Notes under the pieces: generated by a model | What the model was told of the DNA's origin: nothing | Databases searched by the model: none | The model's input: the letters and a program-made list of their open reading frames with translations, nothing else | Position numbers and translations under genes: made by a program | Part shown: piece by piece, positions 7,267 to 14,821 of the stretch | Layout: every line of letters starts with the position of its first letter | Numbering within the stretch: the stretch's first letter is position 1 | Assembly: GCA_964576705.1 (NCBI GenBank) | Contig: CAZNVI010000009.1 | Coordinates: forward strand, 1-27,646 | Direction: 5' to 3' | From: CAYMDS01 sp964576705 | Lineage (GTDB): Bacteria > Patescibacteriota > Microgenomatia > Levybacterales > UBA12049 | DNA length: 27,646 nt

Positions 7267-8172
7267 TTATTCCACTAACATTTCGGCGATTTCAGCTAGA
7301 TTTCCAGTATCTACCTGATGCGTATCAATTATTTCTGTTTGCTTGCCTTTCCGCATCAGAACGACTAAGCCAAATCCCATTTTTTCTTTCGGAGTCTGCA
7401 AATCTCCGGCGTATGAATCGCCTAACATTATGGCGTTTTCTAAATTTATTTTAAATCCATAATCAAGCTCCGCTTTCATAAATCCTTTTTGGAAAAAATC
7501 CAGATTAGGCTTATCTTCCGGATCGCCAATCGAAACAAGATTAAATTCAATCCCTTTTTCTCTTAAAAGCTCTATTCTCTCCCTCTTTAAGCCCTCTGAA
7601 TACTCCGGCAAATAATCGAACTGCCCGTCACTTGCTAATTTAAGCCTTGCGTCGCTACTTGTCAGAAGATATATCGGACGATTATGTTTTTTGATTTCTT
7701 GTATTAGTTTCAACGCATGTGGAAAAACTATTGTTTTCTCAGTCAAGGTAAGCCAATAAGCATCGGCCGCTTCATGTATAGTCTCAGGTGAATATCTTAC
7801 ATTCGTCCTGTCTGCTGCCAGTTTTATGAATACCTCTCTGCTCCATTTCTTAATATGCCCGAATTGATCTTTTATTCTGATTTGGCAGTTTTCGATTTCA
7901 GAAATTAATTTCTTAAAACCCTCTTTTCCGCCTGTTATATGCGACCATTCATCATCGTGTTTTACTCTATATCCAGAAAGCATATAATTAAAAATGTTTA
8001 TATATTCAGAATTTACTTTTTCAGCGTCAATTGTCGAACTTCTCTTTCTAAAGACATTTTTTATTCCTTCTGCTGCTTTCGAATTTATACCGGCGGTATC
8101 AATTAATGTATCGTCGATATCGAAAAACCAGAAAGACTCGCTCCATTTAATTTTATGTATTTTATTAACCAT
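7267..8172 (-). CDS. HAD-superfamily hydrolase
   Basis: A 301-residue HAD phosphatase-like protein with all four motifs: motif I FDIDDTLID (nucleophile Asp18, acid/base Asp20), motif II LLTSSD (Thr171/Ser172), motif III Lys near 221 in EDKPNLDFF, and motif IV LGDSYAGDL (Asp252, Asp257). A large helical cap lies between motifs I and II (about 25-150), as in C1-cap enzymes. The substrate is unknown; phosphoglycolate-like or sugar phosphates are typical. TATAAT at 8180-8185 lies seven bases before the ATG. It converges on the broken HepT gene, with 16 bases between the stops. Confidence 0.87.
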   Translation of the reverse strand: MVNKIHKIKWSESFWFFDIDDTLIDTAGINSKAAEGIKNVFRKRSSTIDAEKVNSEYINIFNYMLSGYRVKHDDEWSHITGGKEGFKKLISEIENCQIRIKDQFGHIKKWSREVFIKLAADRTNVRYSPETIHEAADAYWLTLTEKTIVFPHALKLIQEIKKHNRPIYLLTSSDARLKLASDGQFDYLPEYSEGLKRERIELLREKGIEFNLVSIGDPEDKPNLDFFQKGFMKAELDYGFKINLENAIMLGDSYAGDLQTPKEKMGFGLVVLMRKGKQTEIIDTHQVDTGNLAEIAEMLVE

Positions 8173-8179
8173 ATAATTT

Positions 8180-8185
8180 ATTATA
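8180..8185 (-). promoter_or_regulatory. -10 element of the HAD hydrolase gene
   Basis: TATAAT seven bases before the ATG at 8172; predicted leaderless. Confidence 0.5.
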
Positions 8186-8247
8186 AGTGAATTAATACCG
8201 CTTAATCCATTGCTTTTAATGCCTTATTTTGAAACAATAAATTATAT

Positions 8248-9531
8248 ATGCAACCAAACGATGCTAATTCGCCCGTAAATACCCCTGTGAATACTGATCC
8301 GCAATCCACTCATACACCTCCAACTCACTCTAAGCTAAAATTAGTTCTACTTGGGACAGGCGCAGTGATACTACTCTCCATAGGATTAGCAGGGGGATTC
8401 CTCTTGGGTGGGAAAAGAAATGCTAATTCTCCTGCTGTTACGCCTAGCCAGCAAATAAACAAACCTACACAAATCTTGTCTAAATTTCCCGAAATAACAC
8501 CTTTGCAGACTATACCTAGCGCATCATATACTACAAATATTTATACTATTGAAGCAAATAAATTCAAAAAATTAACTACATACAATTTTTTGGGGAGCGG
8601 TAGTATGTTCGACGCAAGTGCACCAGTGATCACTAAAAATGGCTATATCTATTACGCAAATGGTAGCAAAGCTCTACGGTATTCTCTAAATAGTGAAAAG
8701 ACAGAACTCGTATATGAACAGACTGAAAAAAATAGATACATAACGAGGATAGATACGAAATTCGAACCCTATGTGTATATTACAGAAATGCATGAAATGG
8801 AAGATGATCAGACTATTGCCGAATTTAATTTACAGACGAGGGCATATAGAGCTATAGGGCCAATTCCCGAAGTGGTGTATGGAAACCCAAGTTATCTGTT
8901 CCGGTCAAATACCGGTGATATTATAACTTCAATCGGCGGCGATGGATGCGGGGGCGGCGGGCCAGTGTATAAATTTATCGGCGATAAAAGATCCGATATA
9001 GCCAAAATAGGTATGGGGTGTGGCGAAGGACCGAATCTTATAGGAGTATTAAAAGACGAAAATGCTCTACTTCTTCTTGACAGAAAGATGACAGAAGAGA
9101 TAAGCGATGATACGCCATTCGGAACTGAAACTTTACTGGGCATTTCCCAACTCAACGTAGATACCGGAAATAGAGAAACGCTTTTTGATTTATCTGCAAT
9201 GCAGATTAAAAGCGCAGCTGTCCTTTTAGATACGGAGAAGAAACAGATAGCGATAATTTCCGAGGAAAATTTATGGATTCTGGATCTTCCCTCAAAAGCT
9301 ATTAAGAAAAAGATTGCTAAGCCCCAAATAGCTACTTTTCAGGATCTTTTCGCAGATGATAAATTCTATGAGATGGATTATGGAAGCCATGAACTTGTGA
9401 TATTTGATCTAAATTTAGGATCTATAGAAAGAGTGTCATGGGTCGGAGTTTTTTCTGATAATGATTATCCTACAATCATAGATATATATAATGGTCAACC
9501 GGTATTCTATACCACTAAATATAACGAGTAA
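8248..9531 (+). CDS. Membrane-anchored secreted protein of unknown function
   Basis: A 427-residue protein. The first 28 residues are Pro/Thr/Asn-rich, then one transmembrane helix at about 29-53 (LVLLGTGAVILLSIGLAGGF) is followed by a Pro-rich stretch. The remaining ~350 residues are mostly short beta-strand segments with repeated aspartate and tyrosine turns, suggesting a beta-propeller-like fold outside the cell (inference). Three cysteines fall in two Gly-rich loops (GGDGCGGGGPVY and GMGCGEGPN) that could form a disulfide. No enzyme motif is recognised. The proline-rich cytoplasmic tail and single helix resemble other CPR envelope proteins. The promoter is unclear; the region just upstream is AT-rich. 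Confidence 0.75.
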   Translation: MQPNDANSPVNTPVNTDPQSTHTPPTHSKLKLVLLGTGAVILLSIGLAGGFLLGGKRNANSPAVTPSQQINKPTQILSKFPEITPLQTIPSASYTTNIYTIEANKFKKLTTYNFLGSGSMFDASAPVITKNGYIYYANGSKALRYSLNSEKTELVYEQTEKNRYITRIDTKFEPYVYITEMHEMEDDQTIAEFNLQTRAYRAIGPIPEVVYGNPSYLFRSNTGDIITSIGGDGCGGGGPVYKFIGDKRSDIAKIGMGCGEGPNLIGVLKDENALLLLDRKMTEEISDDTPFGTETLLGISQLNVDTGNRETLFDLSAMQIKSAAVLLDTEKKQIAIISEENLWILDLPSKAIKKKIAKPQIATFQDLFADDKFYEMDYGSHELVIFDLNLGSIERVSWVGVFSDNDYPTIIDIYNGQPVFYTTKYNE

Positions 9532-9577
9532 TCTATCCAGGAATTTGTAGTCCTGATACTAATCTACAAAAATACTT

Positions 9578-10228
9578 TTAATCTGTTTTTCGCCCTATAA
9601 ACCTCACTAAATTATGCACGCCTTTCGCTTCGTCTTTATAAGTTCTACCATTATCATCCAGCAGAATAACTTGGAAATCCCGTGCGAAATAATTCATGGA
9701 GTACTTTGAGAAGAATCTCTTTGTTGTACCTTCAATTTCAAAAAGCTCCTGTTCAATCCTTTTTCCAGAATTAAACTCCGGATCATTAATTGAATTCACG
9801 AAAATTGCCAAAATACCACCTCTTTTTAGTACCCTCTTAATTTCACTAAATATCTTCTGCGTTATTTCTTCTGTAAAATAATGCAAGGACAGGTGAGCGT
9901 AAACGACGTCAAATGTCGCTTCTTTATAAGAAAAATCTGTGGTTAAATCTAGTTTCTCTGTTAAAATGTTAGTTAATCCTTGCTCTGAAATCTTTTGAGA
10001 GTTAATCTTTAATGCTTCGTCAGAAATATCGGTTGAAAGCACCTTATAACCTTTTGACGAAAAAAATCTACCATCTTGACCTTGTCCATCACCTAAGCAC
10101 AGAACGTAACCTTCCTTTGGGAAATGCCCTAAAGCTTCTTCTGCGAAGATATTAGGCTTTTCTATCCAATCCTGCTTGGAATAATACTGATGAAGCTTGT
10201 CCCATGAATCATCCTTCTTCATGTTCAT
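9578..10228 (-). CDS. Class I SAM-dependent methyltransferase
   Basis: A protein of about 216 residues with a Rossmann-like methyltransferase core: motif I VLCLGDGQGQDGRFFSSKG (degenerate GxGxG), motif II acidic end of beta-2 LSTDISDEAL, motif IV FDVVYAHLSLHYF, and motif V IKRVLKRGGILAIFV. This is the TehB/UbiE-like layout. The methyl acceptor is unknown. The TTG at 10246 that would start the longest frame overlaps a TGA-TACAAT promoter element (10237-10245), so the start is ATG 10228 or ATG 10222. Both lie inside a perfect 16-bp palindrome. Confidence 0.85.
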   Translation of the reverse strand: MNMKKDDSWDKLHQYYSKQDWIEKPNIFAEEALGHFPKEGYVLCLGDGQGQDGRFFSSKGYKVLSTDISDEALKINSQKISEQGLTNILTEKLDLTTDFSYKEATFDVVYAHLSLHYFTEEITQKIFSEIKRVLKRGGILAIFVNSINDPEFNSGKRIEQELFEIEGTTKRFFSKYSMNYFARDFQVILLDDNGRTYKDEAKGVHNLVRFIGRKTD

Positions 10229-10236
10229 ATGAACAT
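10221..10236. promoter_or_regulatory. 16-bp palindrome over the methyltransferase start (candidate operator)
   Basis: ATGTTCATATGAACAT is a perfect 16-bp palindrome. It lies directly downstream of the extended -10 (TGA-TACAAT, minus strand, hexamer at 10237-10242) and contains both candidate ATG codons. A dimeric repressor bound here would block transcription initiation. No gene for such a repressor was identified nearby. Confidence 0.5.
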
Positions 10237-10368
10237 ATTGTATCAAAAATTAAACATAATAAAGAATAAACTGTGAGCTAAATAATTATTGGCGTTTTGC
10301 CAGATGGCTTATCTGTTCCACCTCTCAGTTAGAAAACTAGTTTAAATTTATTATTTATTAACTATAAG

Positions 10369-10397
10369 TTGTTATTTAAATTTTTATCATTTATAAT
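10369..10397 (+). promoter_or_regulatory. Promoter of the gluzincin-like gene
   Basis: TTGTTA (10369-10374), a 17-base spacer and TATAAT (10392-10397). The -10 ends eight bases before ATG 10406, predicting a leaderless mRNA. Confidence 0.6.
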
Positions 10398-10405
10398 TCT
10401 CTACC

Positions 10406-11245
10406 ATGAACATGGCAGAGCGTTCAAATCTAGCAATCGAAATTGAAGCTAAGTATCCAGGCTTGGAAAAAGCTGTCTCCATTGCTAGACGTGCAACTAC
10501 AGGATATTTCGGTAGATTTCGTCATGATACTAATGCCGTGATCCCTCCGCTTTTACTCTGTGACGCTGAACGATTAAATGAAAGAGTAGACCACGTCACT
10601 GCAGAATCAAAATACAGAGATGACTTAGTTAGAAGATTCGCACACTTTCAGCCTCTGGAAGGAGTGGTGTATATAGCGAAAGAAGAAGTTCAAAGTGAGC
10701 TTAGGAAAGGACCACAGGGAGTACAACAAATAGCGATAGTAATAGCTGAGGAATTCACACATGCTCTTACTACTTTTAGATTTGAAAATACGATCAGAAC
10801 AGGTTTTATGGTAATCCCATATGGAGCTCAACCTCACGGGTTGAAAGCGGGAGCTATTTATGGACATGAACTCGAACCATATTCCGGATCATCTGACGAT
10901 GATATTATTCAACTACCCCTCGGAGATCAACTTCTGACAGAAAATGCTACTAAATTTCTTCTCCACGGCTTGCTTTGGGACCTACAAACTCAATATCCAC
11001 GAAAAGCATATCCATATATGGTAGTAACAACGAATCACGATAGAAGCGATAGAAATCCTCCTGCCGTAATTGAAAAAAGCCCAAGCGTTCAGGACCTAGT
11101 AGCTTTATCGCTAATCAAAGGAGACAAGAGAATACTTAAAAAGCCCTTCGATGGCAGACTATTACCGCTACTCGAGAATCCCCAGTTTCACATAGGAAGC
11201 TTAGCTCAGCTCCCTCCAAAAGATAATGATATATGGGTATTTTAA
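10406..11245 (+). CDS. Gluzincin-like protein with altered zinc motif
   Basis: A 279-residue soluble protein with no signal peptide. The helix IVIAEEFTHALTTF (Glu115-Glu116-x-x-His119) matches the metallopeptidase HExxH motif except that the first His is Glu. About 60 residues later LLTENATKFLL (Glu179) resembles the third-ligand helix of gluzincins (often N-E-G-x-T-x-x-L). The overall arrangement suggests a zinc-peptidase fold with a changed metal site, either a pseudoenzyme or one binding a different metal. A second start ATG lies two codons in. No closer family is recognised. It begins a stretch of unusual genes (10.4-14.8 kb) and is transcribed away from the methyltransferase. Confidence 0.6.
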   Translation: MNMAERSNLAIEIEAKYPGLEKAVSIARRATTGYFGRFRHDTNAVIPPLLLCDAERLNERVDHVTAESKYRDDLVRRFAHFQPLEGVVYIAKEEVQSELRKGPQGVQQIAIVIAEEFTHALTTFRFENTIRTGFMVIPYGAQPHGLKAGAIYGHELEPYSGSSDDDIIQLPLGDQLLTENATKFLLHGLLWDLQTQYPRKAYPYMVVTTNHDRSDRNPPAVIEKSPSVQDLVALSLIKGDKRILKKPFDGRLLPLLENPQFHIGSLAQLPPKDNDIWVF

Positions 11246-11333
11246 TCTCTAGAGCAATAAAAGTAGAAAATACTCTGAAACTCTTCTGGATCAGATTTTA
11301 CCCATCTTATAAATAGTATCCTTTAGCTCATGA

Positions 11334-11516
11334 TTTGCTATTTATCAAGCAATCTTTCAAGATGTCTCACTTCTTGATTCACTTGGAGATAACACCGGCG
11401 CGTTATTAAATACCAAAAATAGAACATATCCTGGGTTAGCTATAATATTTTATAAAGACGGATTTGCTGATGAAGAAATTGAGCTGATATTAAAATCCCT
11501 CAGATTCACCAACTAA
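11334..11516 (+). pseudogene. Fragment of a protein-coding gene (3' end)
   Basis: After a TGA at 11331-11333, one frame stays open for 60 codons with protein-like composition (AIYQAIFQDVSLLDSLGDNT... to ...IELILKSLRFTN) and ends at TAA 11514-11516. There is no ATG, GTG or TTG at its beginning. The ending resembles the C-terminus of a secreted or lipoprotein-like protein, but no family is recognised. Probably the remnant of a deleted gene. It fills most of the 279-base gap between the genes at 10406 and 11525. Confidence 0.4.
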
Positions 11517-11524
11517 ATATTTAA

Positions 11525-12199
11525 TTATTTCTCCCTCAATTTTCCCAGATCTAGATAATCAGGCTTTTCGGAAAGATATTCATCTGGAATGACTACGTCT
11601 TTTGGAATAAAAAGTGTCTCCCGCCAGTAGCGCTCAGGCGAAACGTAAAAATATCCATTTGAAAAATCAGTGAGCACATGATGTCTCATATCCCGTAGAT
11701 CCTTTGCTATAGTTATAACGCACTCTTTCTCAGTTAGCCACTTGAGGCTATACTTGTCTAATTCTATAGGATCGGTATAGGATTCTAAGGAGTAATGTCC
11801 ATCGAATGCAAAATAAAGCTCCATATAGCTTACAACCAAATCATGAATAGTTTTATATCTAGGAAGTCGCCCTTTCAAGCCTGCGAATTTACTCTGGGCA
11901 AGTGATCCCCATAATCCATTTTTTTTATAAACACAGAGTATATGTTCCTCATCATTTCTGGCTAATAACTCAATTACAGATGTCTCAAATCCAAGAGTTA
12001 GCAAACAACAGCTAGCAAATAGCGCACTGTTATAACATTCGGCGTATTTATCCTTAACCACGTCTTTGATTGTCCTATCCTCGCGATATGGATCATAGGT
12101 GATATGTGCGTCGATATAAGCTTGGACTTTTTCGGGAGTATCTAAACTTCCTATAAGCTTCACCTCATCTTCTGATAGTATTTCTCCAATTCTATCCAT
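11525..12199 (-). CDS. Transglutaminase-like cysteine protein
   Basis: A 224-residue protein with a transglutaminase/papain-like core: a candidate nucleophile Cys55 in AECYNSALFASCCLLTLGF, followed by His86 in NDEEHILCVYKKNGLWGSLAQSKF, the usual Cys-His order and spacing. The following RLPRYKTIHDLVVSYMELYF segment belongs to a conserved uncharacterised family I recall having the same order of motifs. The role could be protease, transglutaminase or inactive binding domain. TATAGT at 12207-12212, seven bases before the ATG, predicts its own leaderless transcript, although it follows the kinase genes on the same strand. A short copy of part of its 3' end lies at 13731-13764. Confidence 0.7.
   Translation of the reverse strand: MDRIGEILSEDEVKLIGSLDTPEKVQAYIDAHITYDPYREDRTIKDVVKDKYAECYNSALFASCCLLTLGFETSVIELLARNDEEHILCVYKKNGLWGSLAQSKFAGLKGRLPRYKTIHDLVVSYMELYFAFDGHYSLESYTDPIELDKYSLKWLTEKECVITIAKDLRDMRHHVLTDFSNGYFYVSPERYWRETLFIPKDVVIPDEYLSEKPDYLDLGKLREK
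11555..11588. repeat. 34-bp repeat, copy 1 (inside the transglutaminase-like gene)
   Basis: Matches 13731-13764 at 33 of 34 positions in the same orientation. Here it encodes the C-terminal PDEYLSEKPDY region of the transglutaminase-like protein. Confidence 0.85.
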
Positions 12200-12206
12200 A
12201 TAAGTA

Positions 12207-12212
12207 ACTATA
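12207..12212 (-). promoter_or_regulatory. -10 element of the transglutaminase-like gene
   Basis: TATAGT seven bases before the ATG at 12199; no clear -35. Confidence 0.4.
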
Positions 12213-12298
12213 ATATAAATCCTATCAACTTTAAAATCCCACGTGGCCTAAGTTATTCTTTTGCGGATGGATAGAGAGCTTATGATACTTACGACTAT

Positions 12299-12559
12299 TT
12301 AATCATCGGCTCTTTCATATACGGTGATATATCCCGATTGTAGATTTTTTTTTAATAATGTCATAAACCTTGCCCCTTCATCTGGAAAGACTCTTACCGG
12401 AGGACGGACTGACTTATCTAACACACCATTTTCAGTAAGCTGTCCTATAAAAGTAAGATCACCCTGCAAATCTAAAAAATTATTTTCTAGCAGCTTTCCA
12501 GTTACTAAGACTTCCTGAGTACCATCATCTTTTAATCGATATATTTCAATTTGCGGCAT
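12299..12559 (-). CDS. Small conserved-looking protein downstream of the kinase
   Basis: An 86-residue protein (MPQIEIYRLKDDGTQ...). It opens with two beta strands, has a middle of short Gly-Asp turns, and ends with VFPDEGARFMTLLKKNLQSGYITVY, a helix followed by a strand. No family is named with certainty. The longest frame begins at 12622 inside the kinase gene, but ATG 12559 is 25 bases after the kinase stop and starts a clean domain, so it is preferred. No Shine-Dalgarno is evident. The tight spacing suggests a two-gene operon with the PI3/4-kinase-like protein and possibly a physical partner or substrate. Confidence 0.6.
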   Translation of the reverse strand: MPQIEIYRLKDDGTQEVLVTGKLLENNFLDLQGDLTFIGQLTENGVLDKSVRPPVRVFPDEGARFMTLLKKNLQSGYITVYERADD

Positions 12560-12584
12560 AGTGAGTATCTTACTACATATTTGC

Positions 12585-13346
12585 CTATCTAGCCATACTC
12601 TCCACATCAGGTATTTGCCCATGCTCCAATATTTGTTTACCTATACGATTTACCCTTAAAATTGTCTCTTCAATATCCTCAGGCGCGAGTAATCCCTGTA
12701 AATCTAACCGAAGTCGCTCCTCACGAGAGGTATCACCGAAATAATTTCTAAATATTTCTATCACTTTTTCAGGACACTGTTCACCGTAAAATTGCTTATA
12801 TGTATCATGATCAGATTCACTTCCAGGTGAGTAAAAAGCGGATTCGTGGTCTATTGCCACTAGTCGAGAATTTTTAGAAAGCACATTCCACCACTCACGA
12901 TCATTAGTTCTGACAATATGATCAAATATCCAAAGCTTATAAAAGTCATCTCTTAGCTCTTCTTCATTTACTTCAGATATAAGTTTAGTGTCTGGAATAA
13001 ACTCCTGGAGACTCATCTGCTCACCTTCAACTTCTCGTATTACTGTAGCTGGCACAAAATCAAAACCTACTATATCACTAACAATATAAGCAGCAACCTC
13101 GCACTGGATATCAGAGTATTTCTCCCACTTACAAATTGCCTTTCCAGCATTTTCAACATCAACTACTTTTACTCGCTTACCACCGCCTTTTAATTCCTGA
13201 AATTCACCAAGCTTCCCCGTTAATAAAGCTTCTTCCTGAGCAGATCGTCTTTCCCTGTTTCTCGATTTATTTTTGCTTAAGTGGCCCAAGATATCTATCT
13301 TTTCCTCTTCAATTTCTAGTAATCCCGTAACCTCTGTCATATTCAT
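12585..13346 (-). CDS. PI3/4-kinase-like atypical protein (SCO1664-type)
   Basis: A 253-residue protein matching the atypical PI3/4-kinase-like family known from actinobacterial SCO1664 proteins. Key points are the ATP-anchoring Lys73 in GKAICKW, Glu83 in IQCEVAAYIVSDIVGFDFVP, the catalytic-loop equivalent IFDHIVRTNDREWWN (Asp142, Asp149, Asn154), and the metal-binding Asp166 in LVAIDHESAF. All look intact, so kinase or nucleotidyl-transfer activity on a protein or small molecule is plausible; bacterial members are barely studied. The charged N-terminal 45 residues precede the fold. TATACT at 13351-13356 is four bases before ATG 13346 and ten before ATG 13340, so either Met could be used on a leaderless mRNA. 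Confidence 0.75.
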   Translation of the reverse strand: MNMTEVTGLLEIEEEKIDILGHLSKNKSRNRERRSAQEEALLTGKLGEFQELKGGGKRVKVVDVENAGKAICKWEKYSDIQCEVAAYIVSDIVGFDFVPATVIREVEGEQMSLQEFIPDTKLISEVNEEELRDDFYKLWIFDHIVRTNDREWWNVLSKNSRLVAIDHESAFYSPGSESDHDTYKQFYGEQCPEKVIEIFRNYFGDTSREERLRLDLQGLLAPEDIEETILRVNRIGKQILEHGQIPDVESMAR

Positions 13347-13350
13347 AAAA

Positions 13351-13356
13351 AGTATA
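13351..13356 (-). promoter_or_regulatory. -10 element of the kinase-like gene
   Basis: TATACT just before the two candidate ATG codons (13346 and 13340). The spacing favours 13340 or a transcript starting on 13346. Confidence 0.45.
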
Positions 13357-13730
13357 TCATAGCTTTTTTTTATTGACTAAATTAAAAAATCTTAAGCGAG
13401 ATTTGACGATCATGGCCATGATAGGATTAACTAACTGTCAGAGATAAAAGAATTCCCTAGATATAATCTATATTGCTACAATGAAATAAAGGACCAGAAT
13501 ATATTTATTATTAAATATACTAAACGCCTTAAGTTTATATTTAAAATATTTTTATAGAGATTAATAATATTAATAAATGGAATTTTGTAAGTTAACAATA
13601 ACGGCTGTTTTAATAGTTTTATATTTATCAATTTTCTGATTAGTTAGTTACAATTCTATTTTTTTGCTCTGAGTCGTACTGTAATCGAGGAATAAAGCCT
13701 AACTGAGAGAAGTAAGAAATTCCGGTCCGA

Positions 13731-13764
13731 ATAATCAGGCTGTTCGGAAAGATATTCATCTGGA
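13731..13764. repeat. 34-bp repeat, copy 2 (gene remnant)
   Basis: A near-identical copy of 11555-11588 with one mismatch. Read on the minus strand it encodes PDEYLSEQPDY, as in the transglutaminase-like protein. Surrounding bases do not match, so it is the remnant of a second copy of that gene or a recombination footprint. Confidence 0.8.
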
Positions 13765-13791
13765 TTGAAAAGAATGAGACTACTATCGCTA

Positions 13792-14754
13792 TTAAGAATA
13801 TCTCACCAAATCCTGCGATCTATATGGGGTAGGTGTATTCTCCTCTAAATTTATTTGCATATAATTATTATCAAGGTTCAACATAAAATCTCCCTTCTCT
13901 CTTTGACCTGAATATCTCAAATCCGGGAGTCCGGTTAATAGTACTACCCGGGTAGGTATTTGAGATGCGATTATATTTTGTGCTGTAGAGCCTTGCTCCA
14001 AAGAACAATGTTTCAGTCCTATAAATAACACAACCTTCTCACCTGTTTCACTTACATACCTTAAAGCCTCTCTAGCCATTTCTTCATCCCTTCTTTCTAA
14101 AATTAATGACCTTCTATTGCGATTATACACGTCCAATTTTTGTTGTAATGTACTTATACCTTCTAATATATGCCGTAGATTATCGGGATTTGTTAATTCA
14201 ACTATCTTATACCAAGGCAACAAGTAACCACTTTTCTTCCGCAGTCTCATAGCTTCTTGCATATCTCCTATACTAAAACTAATCAGCATCTGAACTAATA
14301 GTTCTTGCTCTTCTATTTGCTCAAGGAGAGCACTTTTATAACGACCTACTTTCTTATTACTAGATTTAAATTCATTTTCTCCAACATCTAACCCTCTTAT
14401 AGCTACACCTGAAGCGTGTGCCTGTCTCAACATCTCTAACCGAGAGCTATACCCTTCCCTACTCTGGCGTCCAGGATTAAATATTATTTCGTCTTCTGGG
14501 CTTCCGCTAAACACTTTTCCCGAAGGCGTCCCTTCCAAAAAAATGGCTCCAAACCCCAATTCTTTTAGTACCGGTAACGCTTCAGTAATGAATCTCTTAC
14601 TCCTTCCTGAACTATGGTTTTCACCTATCACCACAATCTGAGATCCATCAAATACTGCTCGATAGTCAATAGGACTGACTCTTGACTCTTCCTGAGGTCC
14701 GGGATGAACCTGGTCTTCTAATAAATTAGATCGAGCTTGATGTCTTTCGAGCAT
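13792..14754 (-). CDS. ChaN/EreA (Tiki/TraB-like) superfamily protein
   Basis: A 320-residue soluble protein with features of the superfamily that holds ChaN-like haem-binding proteins, erythromycin esterases and TIKI/TraB proteases. These are VVIGENHSSGRSKRFI (Glu45, His47), IFLEG (Glu74), IRGLDVGE (Asp123), a long helical insert (about 135-215), LERRDEEMAREAL (Arg221/222 region), and a final VVLFIGLKHCS (His249). This matches the shared Glu-His, Glu, Arg and His set. It could be a hydrolase or a ligand-binding protein; there is no signal peptide, so it should act in the cytoplasm. TATAAT at 14763-14768 is eight bases before the ATG, and a 14-bp palindrome lies just upstream. Confidence 0.65.
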   Translation of the reverse strand: MLERHQARSNLLEDQVHPGPQEESRVSPIDYRAVFDGSQIVVIGENHSSGRSKRFITEALPVLKELGFGAIFLEGTPSGKVFSGSPEDEIIFNPGRQSREGYSSRLEMLRQAHASGVAIRGLDVGENEFKSSNKKVGRYKSALLEQIEEQELLVQMLISFSIGDMQEAMRLRKKSGYLLPWYKIVELTNPDNLRHILEGISTLQQKLDVYNRNRRSLILERRDEEMAREALRYVSETGEKVVLFIGLKHCSLEQGSTAQNIIASQIPTRVVLLTGLPDLRYSGQREKGDFMLNLDNNYMQINLEENTPTPYRSQDLVRYS

Positions 14755-14762
14755 ACGGGGAG

Positions 14763-14768
14763 ATTATA
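14763..14768 (-). promoter_or_regulatory. -10 element of the ChaN/EreA-like gene
   Basis: TATAAT eight bases before the ATG at 14754; predicted leaderless. Confidence 0.5.
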
Positions 14769-14779
14769 CACTACCTATA

Positions 14780-14793
14780 TATAGGATCCTATA
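14780..14793. promoter_or_regulatory. 14-bp palindrome upstream of the ChaN/EreA-like gene
   Basis: TATAGGATCCTATA is a perfect palindrome in the spacer/-35 region of the promoter of the gene at 13792-14754 and could be an operator. It also lies in the gap after the CDF gene. Confidence 0.3.
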
Positions 14794-14821
14794 AAAATAG
14801 GCGTTAGTGTAAGCTTCTTCG

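Larger units (their letters stand above)
13347..13791. other. Long AT-rich intergenic region with a palindrome and gene remnant
   Basis: This 445-base gap holds the kinase -10 element and a perfect 14-bp palindrome ATCATGGCCATGAT at 13409-13422. The palindrome follows a TTGACG (13403-13408) on the plus strand, but no matching -10 or gene follows. It also holds the second copy of the 34-bp repeat (13731-13764). The remainder is AT-rich with no open frame of note. Confidence 0.6.

Noticed and set aside
9544..9577. Stem TTTGTAG/CTACAAA after the secreted protein gene as a terminator
   Set aside because: The stem is only seven AT-rich base pairs and the following T-run is short and interrupted.
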